A stretch of DNA of 63,801 bases from Candidatus Omnitrophota bacterium (GCA_029570205.1 JAKQSI010000116.1:1-63801); one strand, 5' to 3'. Shown: positions 8,189 to 17,277, counted from the first letter of the stretch. Notes: generated by a model not told the origin, from the letters alone. Numbers and translations are program-made.

Positions 8189-8581
8189 ATGGCAAGTGAA
8201 AAAATCGAAAAAATTCTGGAAGAGATCGCTTCGTTGACCTTGATGGAAGCGGCGGAATTGAAACAGGCTTTTGAAGAGAAGTTTGGTGTAACGGCTGCTA
8301 TGCCGATGGCGGGAATGATGGCCATGCCCGGAATGGGCGGAGGAGGCGGGGAGGCGCCCGCGGAAGAGAAGTCGGAATTCGATGTGATTCTGGTTGCAGC
8401 GGGTGAGAAGAAAATCCAGGTTATCAAGGTGGTGCGTGAGTTGACCAACCTGGGCCTGAAAGAAGCCAAAGCGCTGGTAGACGAGCCTGGGAAGCCGATC
8501 AAGACCGGTGTGAGCAAGGAAGAAGCCATGACCGCGAAAGCCAAGCTGGAAGAAGTGGGCGCGACGGTCGAAGTGAAGTAA
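8189..8581 (+). CDS. rplL: 50S ribosomal protein L7/L12
   Basis: This 130-residue protein shows both L7/L12 domains: the N-terminal dimerisation helices ([19 protein letters not shown]), a Met/Gly/Ala-rich hinge and the C-terminal factor-binding domain ([20 protein letters not shown]). Multiple dimers bind L10 and recruit translation factors. It closes the cluster; rpoB, its usual downstream neighbour, is not present. Confidence 0.97.
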   Translation: MASEKIEKILEEIASLTLMEAAELKQAFEEKFGVTAAMPMAGMMAMPGMGGGGGEAPAEEKSEFDVILVAAGEKKIQVIKVVRELTNLGLKEAKALVDEPGKPIKTGVSKEEAMTAKAKLEEVGATVEVK

Positions 8582-8642
8582 CCGGTTTATCGGGTGATCC
8601 CGTACGGGTAGAATGCCTTCCGGTATCACTGGATGTTGACCG

Positions 8643-8660
8643 ACCTCGCTGTGAGGTTTT
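8643..8660 (+). terminator. Weak terminator after rplL
   Basis: ACCTC (8643-8647) pairs with GAGGT (8653-8657) around GCTGT and is followed by three T. Shortly downstream GCAATCA/TGATTGC (8674-8693) forms another inverted repeat. The 255-bp gap before the STAS gene holds nothing else I can support. Confidence 0.4.
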
Positions 8661-8836
8661 GATGCTGCAATTCGCAATCAGCATGTTGATTGCCATGCCG
8701 GAGAATAAGGGTATTAATTATTAGAGAGTCAGGTAAGAGAGGGGCTCGTTATGCTGTTGAGGCCGGGTAGATATTCGAGGCTCTTCGCCAACGAGTTCTC
8801 TCGAGCGGGACGCAACAGGACCGGGAGGAAAGCAAC

Positions 8837-9376
8837 ATGGTTATGCGTGTTCAGATGTCCAGGGAGGGGAATGTCTGCATCATTAACATTGCCGGGGAAG
8901 AAGACACCCGAAGCGATGAGGCCGTAACCCGCGTATTTCGGGAATGTTTCGAGGGCGGATGCTACAATATCGTGCTGGATATGACGAAATTGAAGTATCT
9001 CGGCAGTCGACTTCGAAAGGTCCTTCTGGCGAACACCAAGGAGGCATTGGCGGGTGGCGGGAAGATCAAGTTATTGAATCCGCAGCCGGTGGTGAGGAAC
9101 GACCTGAAAACCAACCGGTTGCTGGATTTTTTTGAGGTTTACAACATTCGCCAGGCGGCAGTGGAGTCTTTTTCCGAGGGTGGCGGGCGGCCGGGTCCTG
9201 TTGTTCCGGTCATGGAGCCGGTGGTTTATGAGGAGGCTTCCAGCGCTCCGGCGGATCATCCTCAGGGGCAGGAGGAGCGACTGGACCGGTTGGAAAACAG
9301 TCTGGTTCAGCTGGTTTCAATCCTTCGTCGGCGGGGGGTTCTGGGTGATGAGGACGAGGATCGGATTTTCGGTTGA
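8837..9376 (+). CDS. STAS-domain protein, anti-sigma-factor-antagonist-like
   Basis: This 179-residue protein has a STAS fold for about the first 110 residues (VCIINIAGEEDTRS, then YNIVLDMTKLKYLGSRLRK). The region that holds the regulatory Ser in SpoIIAA-type proteins reads YLGSRLR, so one Ser is present but the usual SSG is changed. A linker and a predicted coiled-coil tail (ERLDRLENSLVQLVSILRRR) follow. GGGAGGAAAG precedes two close ATGs (8837 and 8843). No partner kinase is nearby. It may be a scaffold or stress-signalling component. Confidence 0.7.
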   Translation: MVMRVQMSREGNVCIINIAGEEDTRSDEAVTRVFRECFEGGCYNIVLDMTKLKYLGSRLRKVLLANTKEALAGGGKIKLLNPQPVVRNDLKTNRLLDFFEVYNIRQAAVESFSEGGGRPGPVVPVMEPVVYEEASSAPADHPQGQEERLDRLENSLVQLVSILRRRGVLGDEDEDRIFG

Positions 9377-9677
9377 AAAGAAATAAAGGAGGTGCAGCGT
9401 TTCCTGTGGGGAAAGTCTTTCGTTTTAGGGGATAATTATGCAAAAATATGTCAGAGACCCGTTGCAATAAGACGGGGTCTCTGTTAGCGTATGTGCAGAA
9501 TGCAGAGGGGTGTGAATATCTTGACATGGAAGATTCGCGGAAAGCGAATGGTGAGGGGGAGTCAGCGTTGTTTTTTTGCCGGTGCAGTTGAGGGATACAA
9601 AATTGGAAACATAAAACCTGCGATACATTCGGGTTGAGATCGAGTATCGAAAGTTAAATCGTGGAGGAATGTCTCAG
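9377..9677. other. Intergenic region before the Pal genes with two inverted repeats
   Basis: An 8-bp inverted repeat AGAGACCC/GGGTCTCT spans 9453-9482, without a T-tract. A TTGACA at 9521-9526 is followed by the palindrome ATTCGC-GGAAA-GCGAAT at 9533-9549, which could be an operator over a promoter for the Pal pair. There is no convincing -10 element and no gene. Confidence 0.4.
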
Positions 9678-10331
9678 ATGAACAAGCAATGGGTTTTTCG
9701 AACTGGTTTGATGGTATGTGCGTTTTTATTGGCGACCTTTGTCTCTGTGCAAGTGAGCCAAGGGACAACGTGGCCGGAGTTTCAGCTCAAAAGTCAAGAG
9801 GCGTTGAACGGTCTGGATTTGATCGACCTCAACCACCCCGGATTGTTCCCGGAGTTGGCGGGCGGTCCAGCGAAGAAAAAAGTGGAACCGCGTCCGACGC
9901 GAACACCTGAACCTCCGACGACTTCCGAAAAGAAAGAGGAAACGCCCACTCGTCCGGATATTCCGGAGAAGATTCCCTTGGGTGACATTGGAGGAGTTCA
10001 GCGTATTCATTTCGATTATGACAAATCCGATATTAAGCCGGAATACGTGGATGATCTGAAGAAGAACGCTGAATTTATGAAAAAGAATCCTCAGTACAAG
10101 TACCTGATTGAGGGTCATTGCGATGAGCGCGGTTCGAACGAATACAACATCGCTCTGGGTGAGCGACGTGCCAATGCGACTAAAAAGTTCCTGATCGGTT
10201 TGGGTGTCGATGCCGACCGGATGATAACCAAGTCCTGGGGCGAGGAGAAGCCGTTGGATCTTGGGAAGACCGAAGCGGCATACGCGCTCAACCGACGTGC
10301 GGAGTTCTTTGCCATTCCGACGAAGGAATAA
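9678..10331 (+). CDS. OmpA/Pal-domain periplasmic protein (first of two)
   Basis: The protein has 217 residues. The ATG at 9678 is chosen because GGAGGA (9663-9668) lies at proper distance; the ATG at 9669 is too close. It has an N-terminal signal peptide (VCAFLLATFVSVQVSQG) without a lipobox Cys, a Pro/Thr/Lys-rich linker, and a C-terminal OmpA domain (HFDYDKSDIKPEYVDDL, IEGHCDERGSNEYN, LNRRAEF) that binds peptidoglycan. It is closely similar in that domain to the next gene, which is lipidated. This copy is probably soluble or anchored by its N-terminus. Confidence 0.85.
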   Translation: MNKQWVFRTGLMVCAFLLATFVSVQVSQGTTWPEFQLKSQEALNGLDLIDLNHPGLFPELAGGPAKKKVEPRPTRTPEPPTTSEKKEETPTRPDIPEKIPLGDIGGVQRIHFDYDKSDIKPEYVDDLKKNAEFMKKNPQYKYLIEGHCDERGSNEYNIALGERRANATKKFLIGLGVDADRMITKSWGEEKPLDLGKTEAAYALNRRAEFFAIPTKE

Positions 10332-10342
10332 TCTGAAAGCAG

Positions 10343-10357
10343 CGGCGGAATCCGCCG
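10343..10357 (+). other. Hairpin between the two Pal-like genes
   Basis: CGGCGG and CCGCCG form a stem with a 3-base loop in the 56-bp gap between the two Pal-like genes. With no T-tract it more likely affects RNA stability between the coding regions than termination. Confidence 0.35.
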
Positions 10358-10387
10358 TGACCGGTCAGTCTACTCAGGAGGACCGCA

Positions 10388-10972
10388 ATGTTGACCTTGA
10401 GGCGTTCGATCACAGTTGTGTTGGCAGCCTGTTTCTTGCTTACGATGGTGGGATGTGCCCGAACGGGCAAGAAAGAGGCCGGACCGCCGGGATACAGTAT
10501 TCATGTTGAAAAGTCGGCGGGGGGTGTCACAGCGCCTCCGGAAGGGACTGAAATTGCCGGGCCTGCATCGTTGCCGGATCGTACTAGCGCCGCGATCAAC
10601 ACCCCGATCAGCCAGATGCCGGACGCGCGTGAATACGGTGTTGTTGACCGAATCCACTTTGATTACGACAAGTCCGATATCAAGCCGGAATGGATCGATG
10701 GACTGAACAACAATGCCCGCTGGATGAAAGACCATGCCGAATTCATTATGATGATCGAAGGGCATTGCGACGAGCGTGGGACCAATGAATACAACATGGC
10801 CCTCGGTGAGCGTCGCGCCATGACCGCCCGGAATTACATCATCCAAAAGGGTGTGGAGCCGGGACGGATTCAAATCAAGTCGTGGGGCGAGGAAAAGCCT
10901 ATTGCGTTCGGTCACGATGAGGCGTCCTGGTCCCAGAACCGACGTGCCGAGTTCATGGTGGGCAAGCCATAA
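10388..10972 (+). CDS. pal: Peptidoglycan-associated lipoprotein Pal
   Basis: This 194-residue protein is a lipoprotein: signal with lipobox MVGC (Cys near residue 23), a flexible linker, then an OmpA/Pal domain (IHFDYDKSDIKPEWIDGL, IEGHCDERGTNEYN, QNRRAEFMV). It would sit in the outer membrane and bind peptidoglycan. AGGAGG precedes the ATG. It follows a non-lipidated paralogue in the same orientation. The tolQRAB genes usually linked to pal are absent from the window. Confidence 0.88.
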   Translation: MLTLRRSITVVLAACFLLTMVGCARTGKKEAGPPGYSIHVEKSAGGVTAPPEGTEIAGPASLPDRTSAAINTPISQMPDAREYGVVDRIHFDYDKSDIKPEWIDGLNNNARWMKDHAEFIMMIEGHCDERGTNEYNMALGERRAMTARNYIIQKGVEPGRIQIKSWGEEKPIAFGHDEASWSQNRRAEFMVGKP

Positions 10973-11004
10973 TCGGCAGGTGTGTGGCAGGTGGTTGATA
11001 CCCG

Positions 11005-11038
11005 ATACGGCGGGGGTTTGCTCCCGCCGTATTTCTTT
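11005..11038 (+). terminator. Intrinsic terminator after pal
   Basis: ATACGGCGGG (11005-11014) pairs perfectly with CCCGCCGTAT (11023-11032) and is followed by TTCTTT. It is a strong stem located 33 bp after the pal stop. A degenerate CACAGGTTGGAAGGCCGTG repeat copy follows at 11041-11059. Confidence 0.8.
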
Positions 11039-11130
11039 GTCACAGGTTGGAAGGCCGTGCCGGTCACCTTTTCCTTTACCGATTTGAAGGGAAAGATTGC
11101 GGTAACCTCATCGGAACGGTATAAGAGTCA

Positions 11131-12618
11131 ATGTTATCGATTTCCATGCCGGTTGAGCGAGCCATGAATACAGAACCCCCGGACCCATGTGGATCCATCG
11201 TCCTGATTGTCGATGATGAGAAGGATGTGCATTATTCATTTCAGCGGTTTCTTGCGTCGCTGGGTTGCCGTGTGGATTCGGCGTTGTCTGGGGAAGAGGC
11301 TCTTGCGCGGCTGGAGCGCGAGGGAGCGGACCTTGTAATTCTGGATGTGAAGCTGGGAGGGGACGACGGGCTTCAGGTTTTGCGCACGATGCGTGAAAGC
11401 CATCCGCACATCCCAGTGATCATGATGACTGCCTACGGCACGACGGACACCGCCATTGAGGCGACCCGTCGGGGAGCGTATGACTATGTAATTAAGCCGT
11501 TCGATCCGCCCCGGATGAAAGAGCTGGTACTGGGAGCTTTGCGCGCGCGGCATATCATGGGAGGAAGTGTCGGATGGGGAGATACGGGCCGCAATGAAGG
11601 CGAGGAGGTTATTGTCGGGCAATCGGCGGCGATGCAGGAGGTTTACAAGACCATCGGGCGGGTGGCGGACAGCGAGGCGCTTGTGCTGATTCAGGGGGAA
11701 AGCGGTACGGGCAAGGAGCTGGTGGCTCGCGCGTTGTACAGTCACAGCCACCGGAAAGACAGACTGTTCTTGCCGATCAACTGTGCGGCGCTGCCGGAAT
11801 CCCTGCTGGAAAGCGAACTGTTCGGCCATGAGAAAGGATCGTTTACGGGAGCGGTGGAGCGGCGTGTCGGGAAGTTCGAACAGGCGGAGGGGGGGACAAT
11901 TTTCCTGGATGAAATCGGGGAACTGCCGATGGCCACGCAGGCGAAGTTGCTGCGATTTCTGCAGGATCGGTCGTTTCAGCGGATCGGGGGACACCAACTG
12001 CTTCATGCAAATGTTCGGATTATTGCGGCGACGAACAAGAATCTGGCGGAAGAGGTCTCTGCGGGCCGATTCCGCAATGATCTTTACTATCGCCTTAAGG
12101 TGCTGACCATTCACATTCCTCCGCTTCGGGAAAGGCGTGAGGACATTCCGGCGCTGGTCGAGTATTTTACCGGCAGGTACAGTGTCAGTCCCGTGGGTTT
12201 TACTGCGGCAGCCATAGAGGCTCTCAAGAATCGGAACTGGCCCGGTAATGTCCGCGAATTGGAGAATATGATTCGGCGACTGATTCTGCTGAGGCGGAGC
12301 GGGACATTCGATGTCGGCGATCTGGAGTTCCCGGAAGGTGAGATCGTCCTGCCGTCGGAACCGGCTCCGGTGAGCGCCCAAGCGGACGAGGGGATTCCCA
12401 CGGATATCTCGGAGGCGCTGGATCGTTTGTGGAGGGCGATTCGCGATTCCAGAGACCGTATTCCCACCGGTAAGACCTGTCTGTGGATCGAGGAGGAGCT
12501 GGCGAAGCGTGCCATGCAGGAGACAGGCGGCAATCAGGTTCGGGCGGCGAAGCGGCTTGGTGTGTCCCGGAATACTCTGCGTCAGCGGCTTGGATTGAAC
12601 CGATCCTCGGAATCCTAA
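11131..12618 (+). CDS. Sigma-54-dependent response regulator (NtrC family)
   Basis: This 495-residue protein is a three-domain regulator. The receiver has acidic residues VDDE (28-30) and phospho-Asp 72 (LDVKLGG). The AAA+ domain has Walker A GESGTGKE near residue 190 and the sigma-54 contact loop GSFTGA near 236 (GAFTGA in most members). The C-terminal Fis-type helix-turn-helix reads GNQVRAAKRLGVSRNTLRQR. ATGs at 11146 and 11164 are alternative starts; none has a strong ribosome-binding site. No cognate kinase is adjacent, so it is an orphan here. Confidence 0.92.
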   Translation: MLSISMPVERAMNTEPPDPCGSIVLIVDDEKDVHYSFQRFLASLGCRVDSALSGEEALARLEREGADLVILDVKLGGDDGLQVLRTMRESHPHIPVIMMTAYGTTDTAIEATRRGAYDYVIKPFDPPRMKELVLGALRARHIMGGSVGWGDTGRNEGEEVIVGQSAAMQEVYKTIGRVADSEALVLIQGESGTGKELVARALYSHSHRKDRLFLPINCAALPESLLESELFGHEKGSFTGAVERRVGKFEQAEGGTIFLDEIGELPMATQAKLLRFLQDRSFQRIGGHQLLHANVRIIAATNKNLAEEVSAGRFRNDLYYRLKVLTIHIPPLRERREDIPALVEYFTGRYSVSPVGFTAAAIEALKNRNWPGNVRELENMIRRLILLRRSGTFDVGDLEFPEGEIVLPSEPAPVSAQADEGIPTDISEALDRLWRAIRDSRDRIPTGKTCLWIEEELAKRAMQETGGNQVRAAKRLGVSRNTLRQRLGLNRSSES

Positions 12619-12633
12619 AGTGAGAGCTGAGAA

Positions 12634-13002
12634 ATGAGATCGAAATCTTTCGGCGACAGTCCGTTCATAAAAGATGCTCAAACCCTGGAACCGCGCGTGC
12701 TTCTTTCACTTATTTTCCATCTGCCGAATTTTATCCGGTTGTTCATTCGTCTTATGAGGGACCCGCGAGTTCCGTATTACCTGAAACTGCTCGTTTACGG
12801 GGCGATTTTCTACTGTATTTTTCCGATTGATTTGATCAAGGATTTCCCGTTTCTGGGGATCGGATACCTGGATGACGCGGCGATCCTGTTTCTGGCGCTC
12901 CGGAAGTTGGTGACGGGTTCACCGCCGGAGGTGGTCCAGGAGCATGTGGAGGCGATTTCGGGAAGGCGGAGGGGACCTGATCCAAAGGAAGATCCCTCAT
13001 AA
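12634..13002 (+). CDS. DUF1232 (YkvA-like) membrane protein
   Basis: This 122-residue protein contains the DUF1232 signature: VPYYLKLLVYGAIFYCIFPI followed by DLIKDFPFLGIGYLDD and AAILFLALR. It has one or two membrane-associated hydrophobic segments. The function of the family is unknown. It starts 15 bp after the response regulator and is probably co-transcribed with it. Confidence 0.78.
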   Translation: MRSKSFGDSPFIKDAQTLEPRVLLSLIFHLPNFIRLFIRLMRDPRVPYYLKLLVYGAIFYCIFPIDLIKDFPFLGIGYLDDAAILFLALRKLVTGSPPEVVQEHVEAISGRRRGPDPKEDPS

Positions 13003-13024
13003 CCGTGGATGACGACAGGCGCCT

Positions 13025-13813
13025 TCACTGCATCATCGGCACTTTGCGGATGGGGACACCCCGGTCTGCCAGGTATTGTTTGATGCCGGGAATGGTATAG
13101 GTGTTGTAGTGAATCATGGAAGCGATAATGGCTGCGTCCGCATGGCCTTCCGTGAAAACCTCATAGAGGTGTTCCGGTATGCCTGCGCCGCCGGAAGCGA
13201 TGACCGGAATGCCCAGCGTATCGGCCATGATTCGTGTGAGAGTGACCTCGTACCCATCGCGAGTGCCGTCGGCATCAATGCTGTTTACGACGAGTTCCCC
13301 GGCTCCCAAGTCCTCGCCACGCATGGCCCATTGGATTGCGTCCATGCCCATCGGGGTACGACCCCCGTTGATGACGATTTCATAGCCGCTGGGGATCTTC
13401 TCGGACCGTTCGACCCGTTTTACATCCATGCTGAGGACCACACATTGGCTTCCGAAGGCCCGGGCGCCCTGGGCAATGACCTGCGGGTTTCTTACGGCGG
13501 CCGAGTTAACACTGACCTTCTCTGCCCCGGCCAGCAGGACACGACGCATGTCCTCGAATGTTCGGATTCCACCGCCGACCGAGTATGGAATAAAAATCTC
13601 GCGCGCTACCCGGTCTACCACATCGATCAGGATATCCCGCCGGTCGCTGGAGGCGGCAATGTCGTAAAAGACAATCTCGTCCGCACCTTCCTCGTAATAT
13701 TTCCTGGCCATGGCGACCGGATCGCCGATGTCCACATTCTCCCTGAATGCAATTCCTTTGGTAACCAGCCCGGCGCGAACATCCAGGCAGGGAATAATCC
13801 GTTTGGTGAGCAT
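13025..13813 (-). CDS. hisF: Imidazole glycerol phosphate synthase cyclase subunit HisF
   Basis: This 262-residue TIM barrel is HisF: it starts [12 protein letters not shown] and contains [15 protein letters not shown], the phosphate-binding VASGGAG and catalytic Asp regions (CLDV and NSIDADGT). With HisH it makes IGP and AICAR in histidine synthesis. The ATG at 13813 is chosen because it gives the invariant N-terminus; a longer open frame that runs back into glgC is rejected. It stands alone, with no other his gene in the window. Confidence 0.96.
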   Translation of the reverse strand: MLTKRIIPCLDVRAGLVTKGIAFRENVDIGDPVAMARKYYEEGADEIVFYDIAASSDRRDILIDVVDRVAREIFIPYSVGGGIRTFEDMRRVLLAGAEKVSVNSAAVRNPQVIAQGARAFGSQCVVLSMDVKRVERSEKIPSGYEIVINGGRTPMGMDAIQWAMRGEDLGAGELVVNSIDADGTRDGYEVTLTRIMADTLGIPVIASGGAGIPEHLYEVFTEGHADAAIIASMIHYNTYTIPGIKQYLADRGVPIRKVPMMQ

Positions 13814-13976
13814 GATTTGCGGGCCTCTCACACTCCATTTGTCTGGTGCATTGCAGGATAGGCCAAAGAAAAAAAAACGCAAAGGATGGTGTGTTCGACA
13901 GATCTTTAACTTGCTTAGAATGCCGGGGTCTGGTAGAAAAAGGGGACCGATTCTATCGAAATCGGAGGCTGGAACC

Positions 13977-15296
13977 ATGTTGGTCGATGCGCAGCGGCAC
14001 GGTGTACAGAAAATCCAGGATATTCTTCGGAAAATCTCGGTGGCCATCCTGGGCGGGGGTCGAGGAGCTCGGTTGTACCCGTTGACGAAAGAGCGGGCCA
14101 AACCCGCCGTTCCGGTCGCGGGGAAATATCGCCTGATCGATATCCCCCTGAGTAATTGCATTCATTCGGGCCTGGATCGGATCAGTATACTGACGCAGTT
14201 CAACTCCGATTCGCTTCATCGTCATATCACGCAGACCTATCGGTTCGACATGTTCAGCAAGGGTTTTGTTCAGGTGTTGGCGGCGCAGCAGAGCATGACC
14301 AATGTGGATTGGTACCAAGGAACGGCCGATGCGGTGCGCCAGACATTCGGCCGACTTGTTCGTCCCTGGGTGGAGCATTTGTTGATTCTGTCTGGAGACC
14401 ATCTGTACCTCATGGATTACCAGGAGATGCTGGCGACGCATATACTATGCGGGGCGGACGTTACAGTGAGTGTTCTGCCGGTTCCACGAGAGCGGAGTGG
14501 GGATTTCGGGATTGTTCAGATCGATTCGGATGCGCGGGTGGTGGATTTTTTTGAGAAGCCATCGGATGAGAAGTTGCTGGATGAGCTGGAGGTTCCGGAT
14601 CGGGTTTTTCTGGAACGCGGTGTTGACCCGAAAGGACGGCACCATATCGGGTCCATGGGAGTATACCTGTTCACGAAGGAGGCGCTGCAAGGGGCGCTCG
14701 ATAATGAACAGCGCACAGATTTCGGCAAGCATGTGTTTCCGAATGTGTTGAAGAAATTCCGCGTTATAGCGCACTTTTTCGACGGGTACTGGGAGGATAT
14801 CGGAACAGTCCGAACGTTTTACGAAGCGAACCTGGACCTGACAGCGCAGGTTCCGAAGTTTAATTTTTACGATCCGAACCGTCCGGTTTTCACACATGCC
14901 CGCAATCTTCCTGCGGCCAAGGTCAACGGCGCCGGGTTGCGCTCCTGTCTGGTCTGTGAAGGCGCCATTATTACCGACGCTTCGGTGGAGGACAGCATTA
15001 TCGGTCTGCGAAGCATTATCTGTCCGAATGTGCAGATTTCCCGCTCTATTATCATGGGAGCCGATTTTTACCAGGAAGAGGGCGGGGATCATGGTTCGGG
15101 TGTTCCTCCGTTGGGGATCGGCCCCGGTTCCGTGATTCGTGGCGCGATTATCGATAAAAACGCGCGGATTGGGGCTACTGTCCGCCTGACAAACGATCAG
15201 GGGTTGAAACATCTGGACCGTGACAACATTTATATTCGGGAGGGGATCATTGTGGTTCCCAAGGGAGCGGTGATTCCAAGCGGGACGGTGCTTTGA
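13977..15296 (+). CDS. glgC: Glucose-1-phosphate adenylyltransferase
   Basis: This 439-residue protein has the ADP-glucose pyrophosphorylase signature: [20 protein letters not shown] near residue 25, [17 protein letters not shown], and a C-terminal left-handed beta-helix domain ([11 protein letters not shown]). It makes ADP-glucose for glycogen. The ATG at 13977 has GGAGG 9 nt upstream; upstream in-frame sequence overlapping hisF is rejected. The stop touches the start of the HAD gene. No other glycogen gene lies nearby. Confidence 0.95.
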   Translation: MLVDAQRHGVQKIQDILRKISVAILGGGRGARLYPLTKERAKPAVPVAGKYRLIDIPLSNCIHSGLDRISILTQFNSDSLHRHITQTYRFDMFSKGFVQVLAAQQSMTNVDWYQGTADAVRQTFGRLVRPWVEHLLILSGDHLYLMDYQEMLATHILCGADVTVSVLPVPRERSGDFGIVQIDSDARVVDFFEKPSDEKLLDELEVPDRVFLERGVDPKGRHHIGSMGVYLFTKEALQGALDNEQRTDFGKHVFPNVLKKFRVIAHFFDGYWEDIGTVRTFYEANLDLTAQVPKFNFYDPNRPVFTHARNLPAAKVNGAGLRSCLVCEGAIITDASVEDSIIGLRSIICPNVQISRSIIMGADFYQEEGGDHGSGVPPLGIGPGSVIRGAIIDKNARIGATVRLTNDQGLKHLDRDNIYIREGIIVVPKGAVIPSGTVL

Positions 15297-15983
15297 ATGA
15301 GAATTATCCTTTTTGATATTGATGGAACCCTGATTAACTCCGACGGCGCGGGCCGTCGGTCTATTGCCCGGGCGTTCAATGATTGCTACGGCCTTGAAAG
15401 CGATCTGAGCGATATTGAGTTCCACGGTAGAGCGGACAACGGCATTTTGCGGGATGTTTTTGAGAAGAAACTGGGCAAATCCCCCAGTGAGGATGAGATA
15501 CAGAAAATCCTGGACGCCCTTGTTCGGCATCTTCCGGAGGAGCTTCAGCGTTCTGAAAACTACCGCTTGCTGGATGGGGTGGCGGAGATACTGGAAGAAC
15601 TCAGCCATCGCAAGGATGTCATTCTCGGTTTGGAGACCGGTAATACGGAGCCTGCGGCAAAGTTGAAGTTATCGCATGGCGGAATCTGGCGGTATTTCCC
15701 TTGTGGGGGATATGGTTCCGACAGCGATATTCGTTCGGAAATAGTTCGTCATGGTATTCGGAAAGCGAGGAATCTGCTGGAGCCGGGGCAATCCGTGGAG
15801 GCTGTTTGGGTGGTGGGCGATACCCCGGCGGATATCGAGGCGGCGAAATCTGTGGGGGTGCATGTTCTGGCGACCGCGACCGGGATGCACAGTTTGGATA
15901 TTTTGTGTTCCTGCGGGCCGGACGTTGCGCTGCCGGATCTCTCCAATGTACCCCAGGCGCTGAGCATCCTTCTCAGCGATTAA
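15297..15983 (+). CDS. HAD-family hydrolase, phosphoglycolate-phosphatase-like
   Basis: This 228-residue protein has HAD motif I (LFDIDGTLINSDG), a helical cap, motif III Lys region and motif IV (VWVVGDTPADIEAAK). Members dephosphorylate small phosphates, often phosphoglycolate or sugar phosphates. It begins immediately after the glgC stop (TGAATG), so it is translationally coupled to glgC; this suggests a sugar-phosphate role, but the substrate is not determinable. Confidence 0.85.
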   Translation: MRIILFDIDGTLINSDGAGRRSIARAFNDCYGLESDLSDIEFHGRADNGILRDVFEKKLGKSPSEDEIQKILDALVRHLPEELQRSENYRLLDGVAEILEELSHRKDVILGLETGNTEPAAKLKLSHGGIWRYFPCGGYGSDSDIRSEIVRHGIRKARNLLEPGQSVEAVWVVGDTPADIEAAKSVGVHVLATATGMHSLDILCSCGPDVALPDLSNVPQALSILLSD

Positions 15984-16042
15984 TGAAGACTCCCCGCGCT
16001 TCGCGGCTCGCTTCGGTTACCGTGTTTAAACAGGCGGGTCTC

Positions 16043-16071
16043 TTGCCCGTGGTTCCGAACGGGACTATCTT
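16043..16071 (+). promoter_or_regulatory. Candidate promoter for tRNA-Tyr
   Basis: TTGCCC (16043-16048) and TATCTT (16066-16071) are spaced 17 bp, ending 28 bp before the mature tRNA 5' end. This is a reasonable sigma-70-type promoter for the stand-alone tRNA. Confidence 0.45.
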
Positions 16072-16099
16072 AATTTTCCGGTTGACAGCCGGCTCATCG

Positions 16100-16181
<82 letters not shown>

Positions 16182-16262
16182 TTTTCCATTGTCTATTCCG
16201 TCACCCTCAATCCGGTGTATTATGAAGGAAGAAATCCGCAGGTCGGCGCCCACCCCGTCATT

Positions 16263-16282
16263 GACAGGCACGGAGGCCTGTC
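16263..16282. repeat. GACAGGC hairpin preceding the repeat array
   Basis: GACAGGC-ACGGAG-GCCTGTC forms a perfect 7-bp stem with a 6-nt loop. It sits 10 bp before the first array unit. The same hairpin (loop one base different) lies next to the solitary array unit at 62789-62808 in opposite orientation, showing that the two form one composite element. Confidence 0.8.
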
Positions 16283-16290
16283 CCACCAGT

Positions 16291-16828
16291 AGGCCAGGCG
16301 TCTCTGCCTGGCAGCTACCCAGTAGGCCAGGCGTCTCTGTCCGGCAGCTACCCAGTAGGCCAGGCGTCTCTGCCCAGCAGCTACCCAGTAGGCGAGGCGT
16401 CTCTGCCCGGCAGCTAAGTAGGCCAGGCGTCCCTGCCTGGCAGCTAAGTAGGCCAGGCTTCTCTGCCCGGCAGCTAAGTAGGCCAGGCGTCCCTGCCTGG
16501 CAGCTAAGCAGGCCAGGCGTCTCTGCCTGGCAGCTACCCAGTGCGCCAGGCGTCTCTGCCCGGCAGCTACCCAGCAGGCCAGGCGTCTCTGTCCGGCAGC
16601 TACCCAGTAGGCTAGGCGTCTCTGCCTGGCAGCTACCCAGCAGGCCAGGCGTCTCTGCCTGGCAGCTACCCAGTAGGCCAGGCGTCTCTGCCTGGCAGCT
16701 ACCCAGTAGGCCAGGCGTCTCTGCCTGGCAGCCCCCAGCAGGCCAGGCGTCTCTGCCTGGCAGCCACCCAGTAGGCCAGGCGTCTCTGCCTGGCAGCCAC
16801 CCAGTAGGCCAGGCGTCTCTGCCTGGCA
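16291..16828. repeat. Tandem array of 17 hairpin repeat units (33/30 bp)
   Basis: Seventeen units of the form AGGCCAGGCGTCTCTGCC-TGGCAGC plus a short spacer (TACCCAGT, or TAAGT in the shorter ones) run without interruption. The core CCAGGC-GTCTCT-GCCTGG is a 6-bp palindrome with a 6-nt loop. Most units are 33 bp; four near 16414-16507 are 30 bp. Both lengths are multiples of three, so long reading frames stay open on both strands, but I do not treat these as genes. Variation (GCCCGG, GTCCGG, CCCAGC) sits mainly in the right arm. There are no unique spacers, so it is not CRISPR. Confidence 0.9.
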
Positions 16829-16935
16829 AGAGAGGTGGAAAGCACGCTTTCTTCACCCAGTCACCGGCTCTGCAGGAGGGATGCTCGGAATGACGGATAT
16901 GCGGGATATTTCTTAAGAATGAAGGAGATACGAAC

Positions 16936-17277
16936 ATGATTATCGGATCGACTCAAGATGTGAAAGCGCAGGATATTCCGATTGAGGGCGCCAGGAACGC
17001 GACCATCCGAACCATCATCGGGGAGAAGGAAGGCGCGAAGCAGTTTGCCACACGGGTTGTGACGTTGAAGAAGGATGGGATTATCCCGTTGCATTCGCAT
17101 CCGCTCGTCCATGAGCAGGTGATTCTCAAGGGCAAAGGCGCGATTCTAACCCCGGACGGCGAGCGGGAAGTCTGCCCCGGCGATTTTGTTTTTGTGCAAG
17201 TCAACGAGGTCCACGGCCTGAAGAACCTGGGTGATGAGGATTTTGAACTGGTGTGCTGTATCAATCTCATCGACTGA
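16936..17277 (+). CDS. Cupin-domain protein
   Basis: This 113-residue protein is a single cupin barrel with both metal-binding motifs visible: PLHSHPLVHEQVILKGKG (His, His, Glu) and PGDFVFVQVNEVHGLKN (last His). A strong GAAGGAGAT precedes the ATG. The fold often binds sugars or acts as a small sensor or isomerase; the exact job is unknown. Its last 11 bp overlap the convergent methyltransferase gene. Confidence 0.85.
   Translation: MIIGSTQDVKAQDIPIEGARNATIRTIIGEKEGAKQFATRVVTLKKDGIIPLHSHPLVHEQVILKGKGAILTPDGEREVCPGDFVFVQVNEVHGLKNLGDEDFELVCCINLID

Noticed and set aside
11236-12681. 481-codon open frame opposite the sigma-54 regulator
   Set aside because: It is the mirror frame of a clear regulator gene and has no family-like motifs; similar mirror frames occur at 1384-2586, 14445-15608, 45873-47069 and 61270-62751.
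13710-13976. N-terminal extension of GlgC
   Set aside because: It overlaps hisF and adds 89 residues not typical of GlgC. The ATG at 13977 has a good ribosome-binding site.
13814-14161. N-terminal extension of HisF
   Set aside because: The family starts with the [12 protein letters not shown]-type strand; the extra residues come from sequence opposite glgC.
16291-16828. Possible CRISPR array
   Set aside because: The units abut with the same short spacer each time, there are no unique 30-40 bp spacers, and no cas gene is present.
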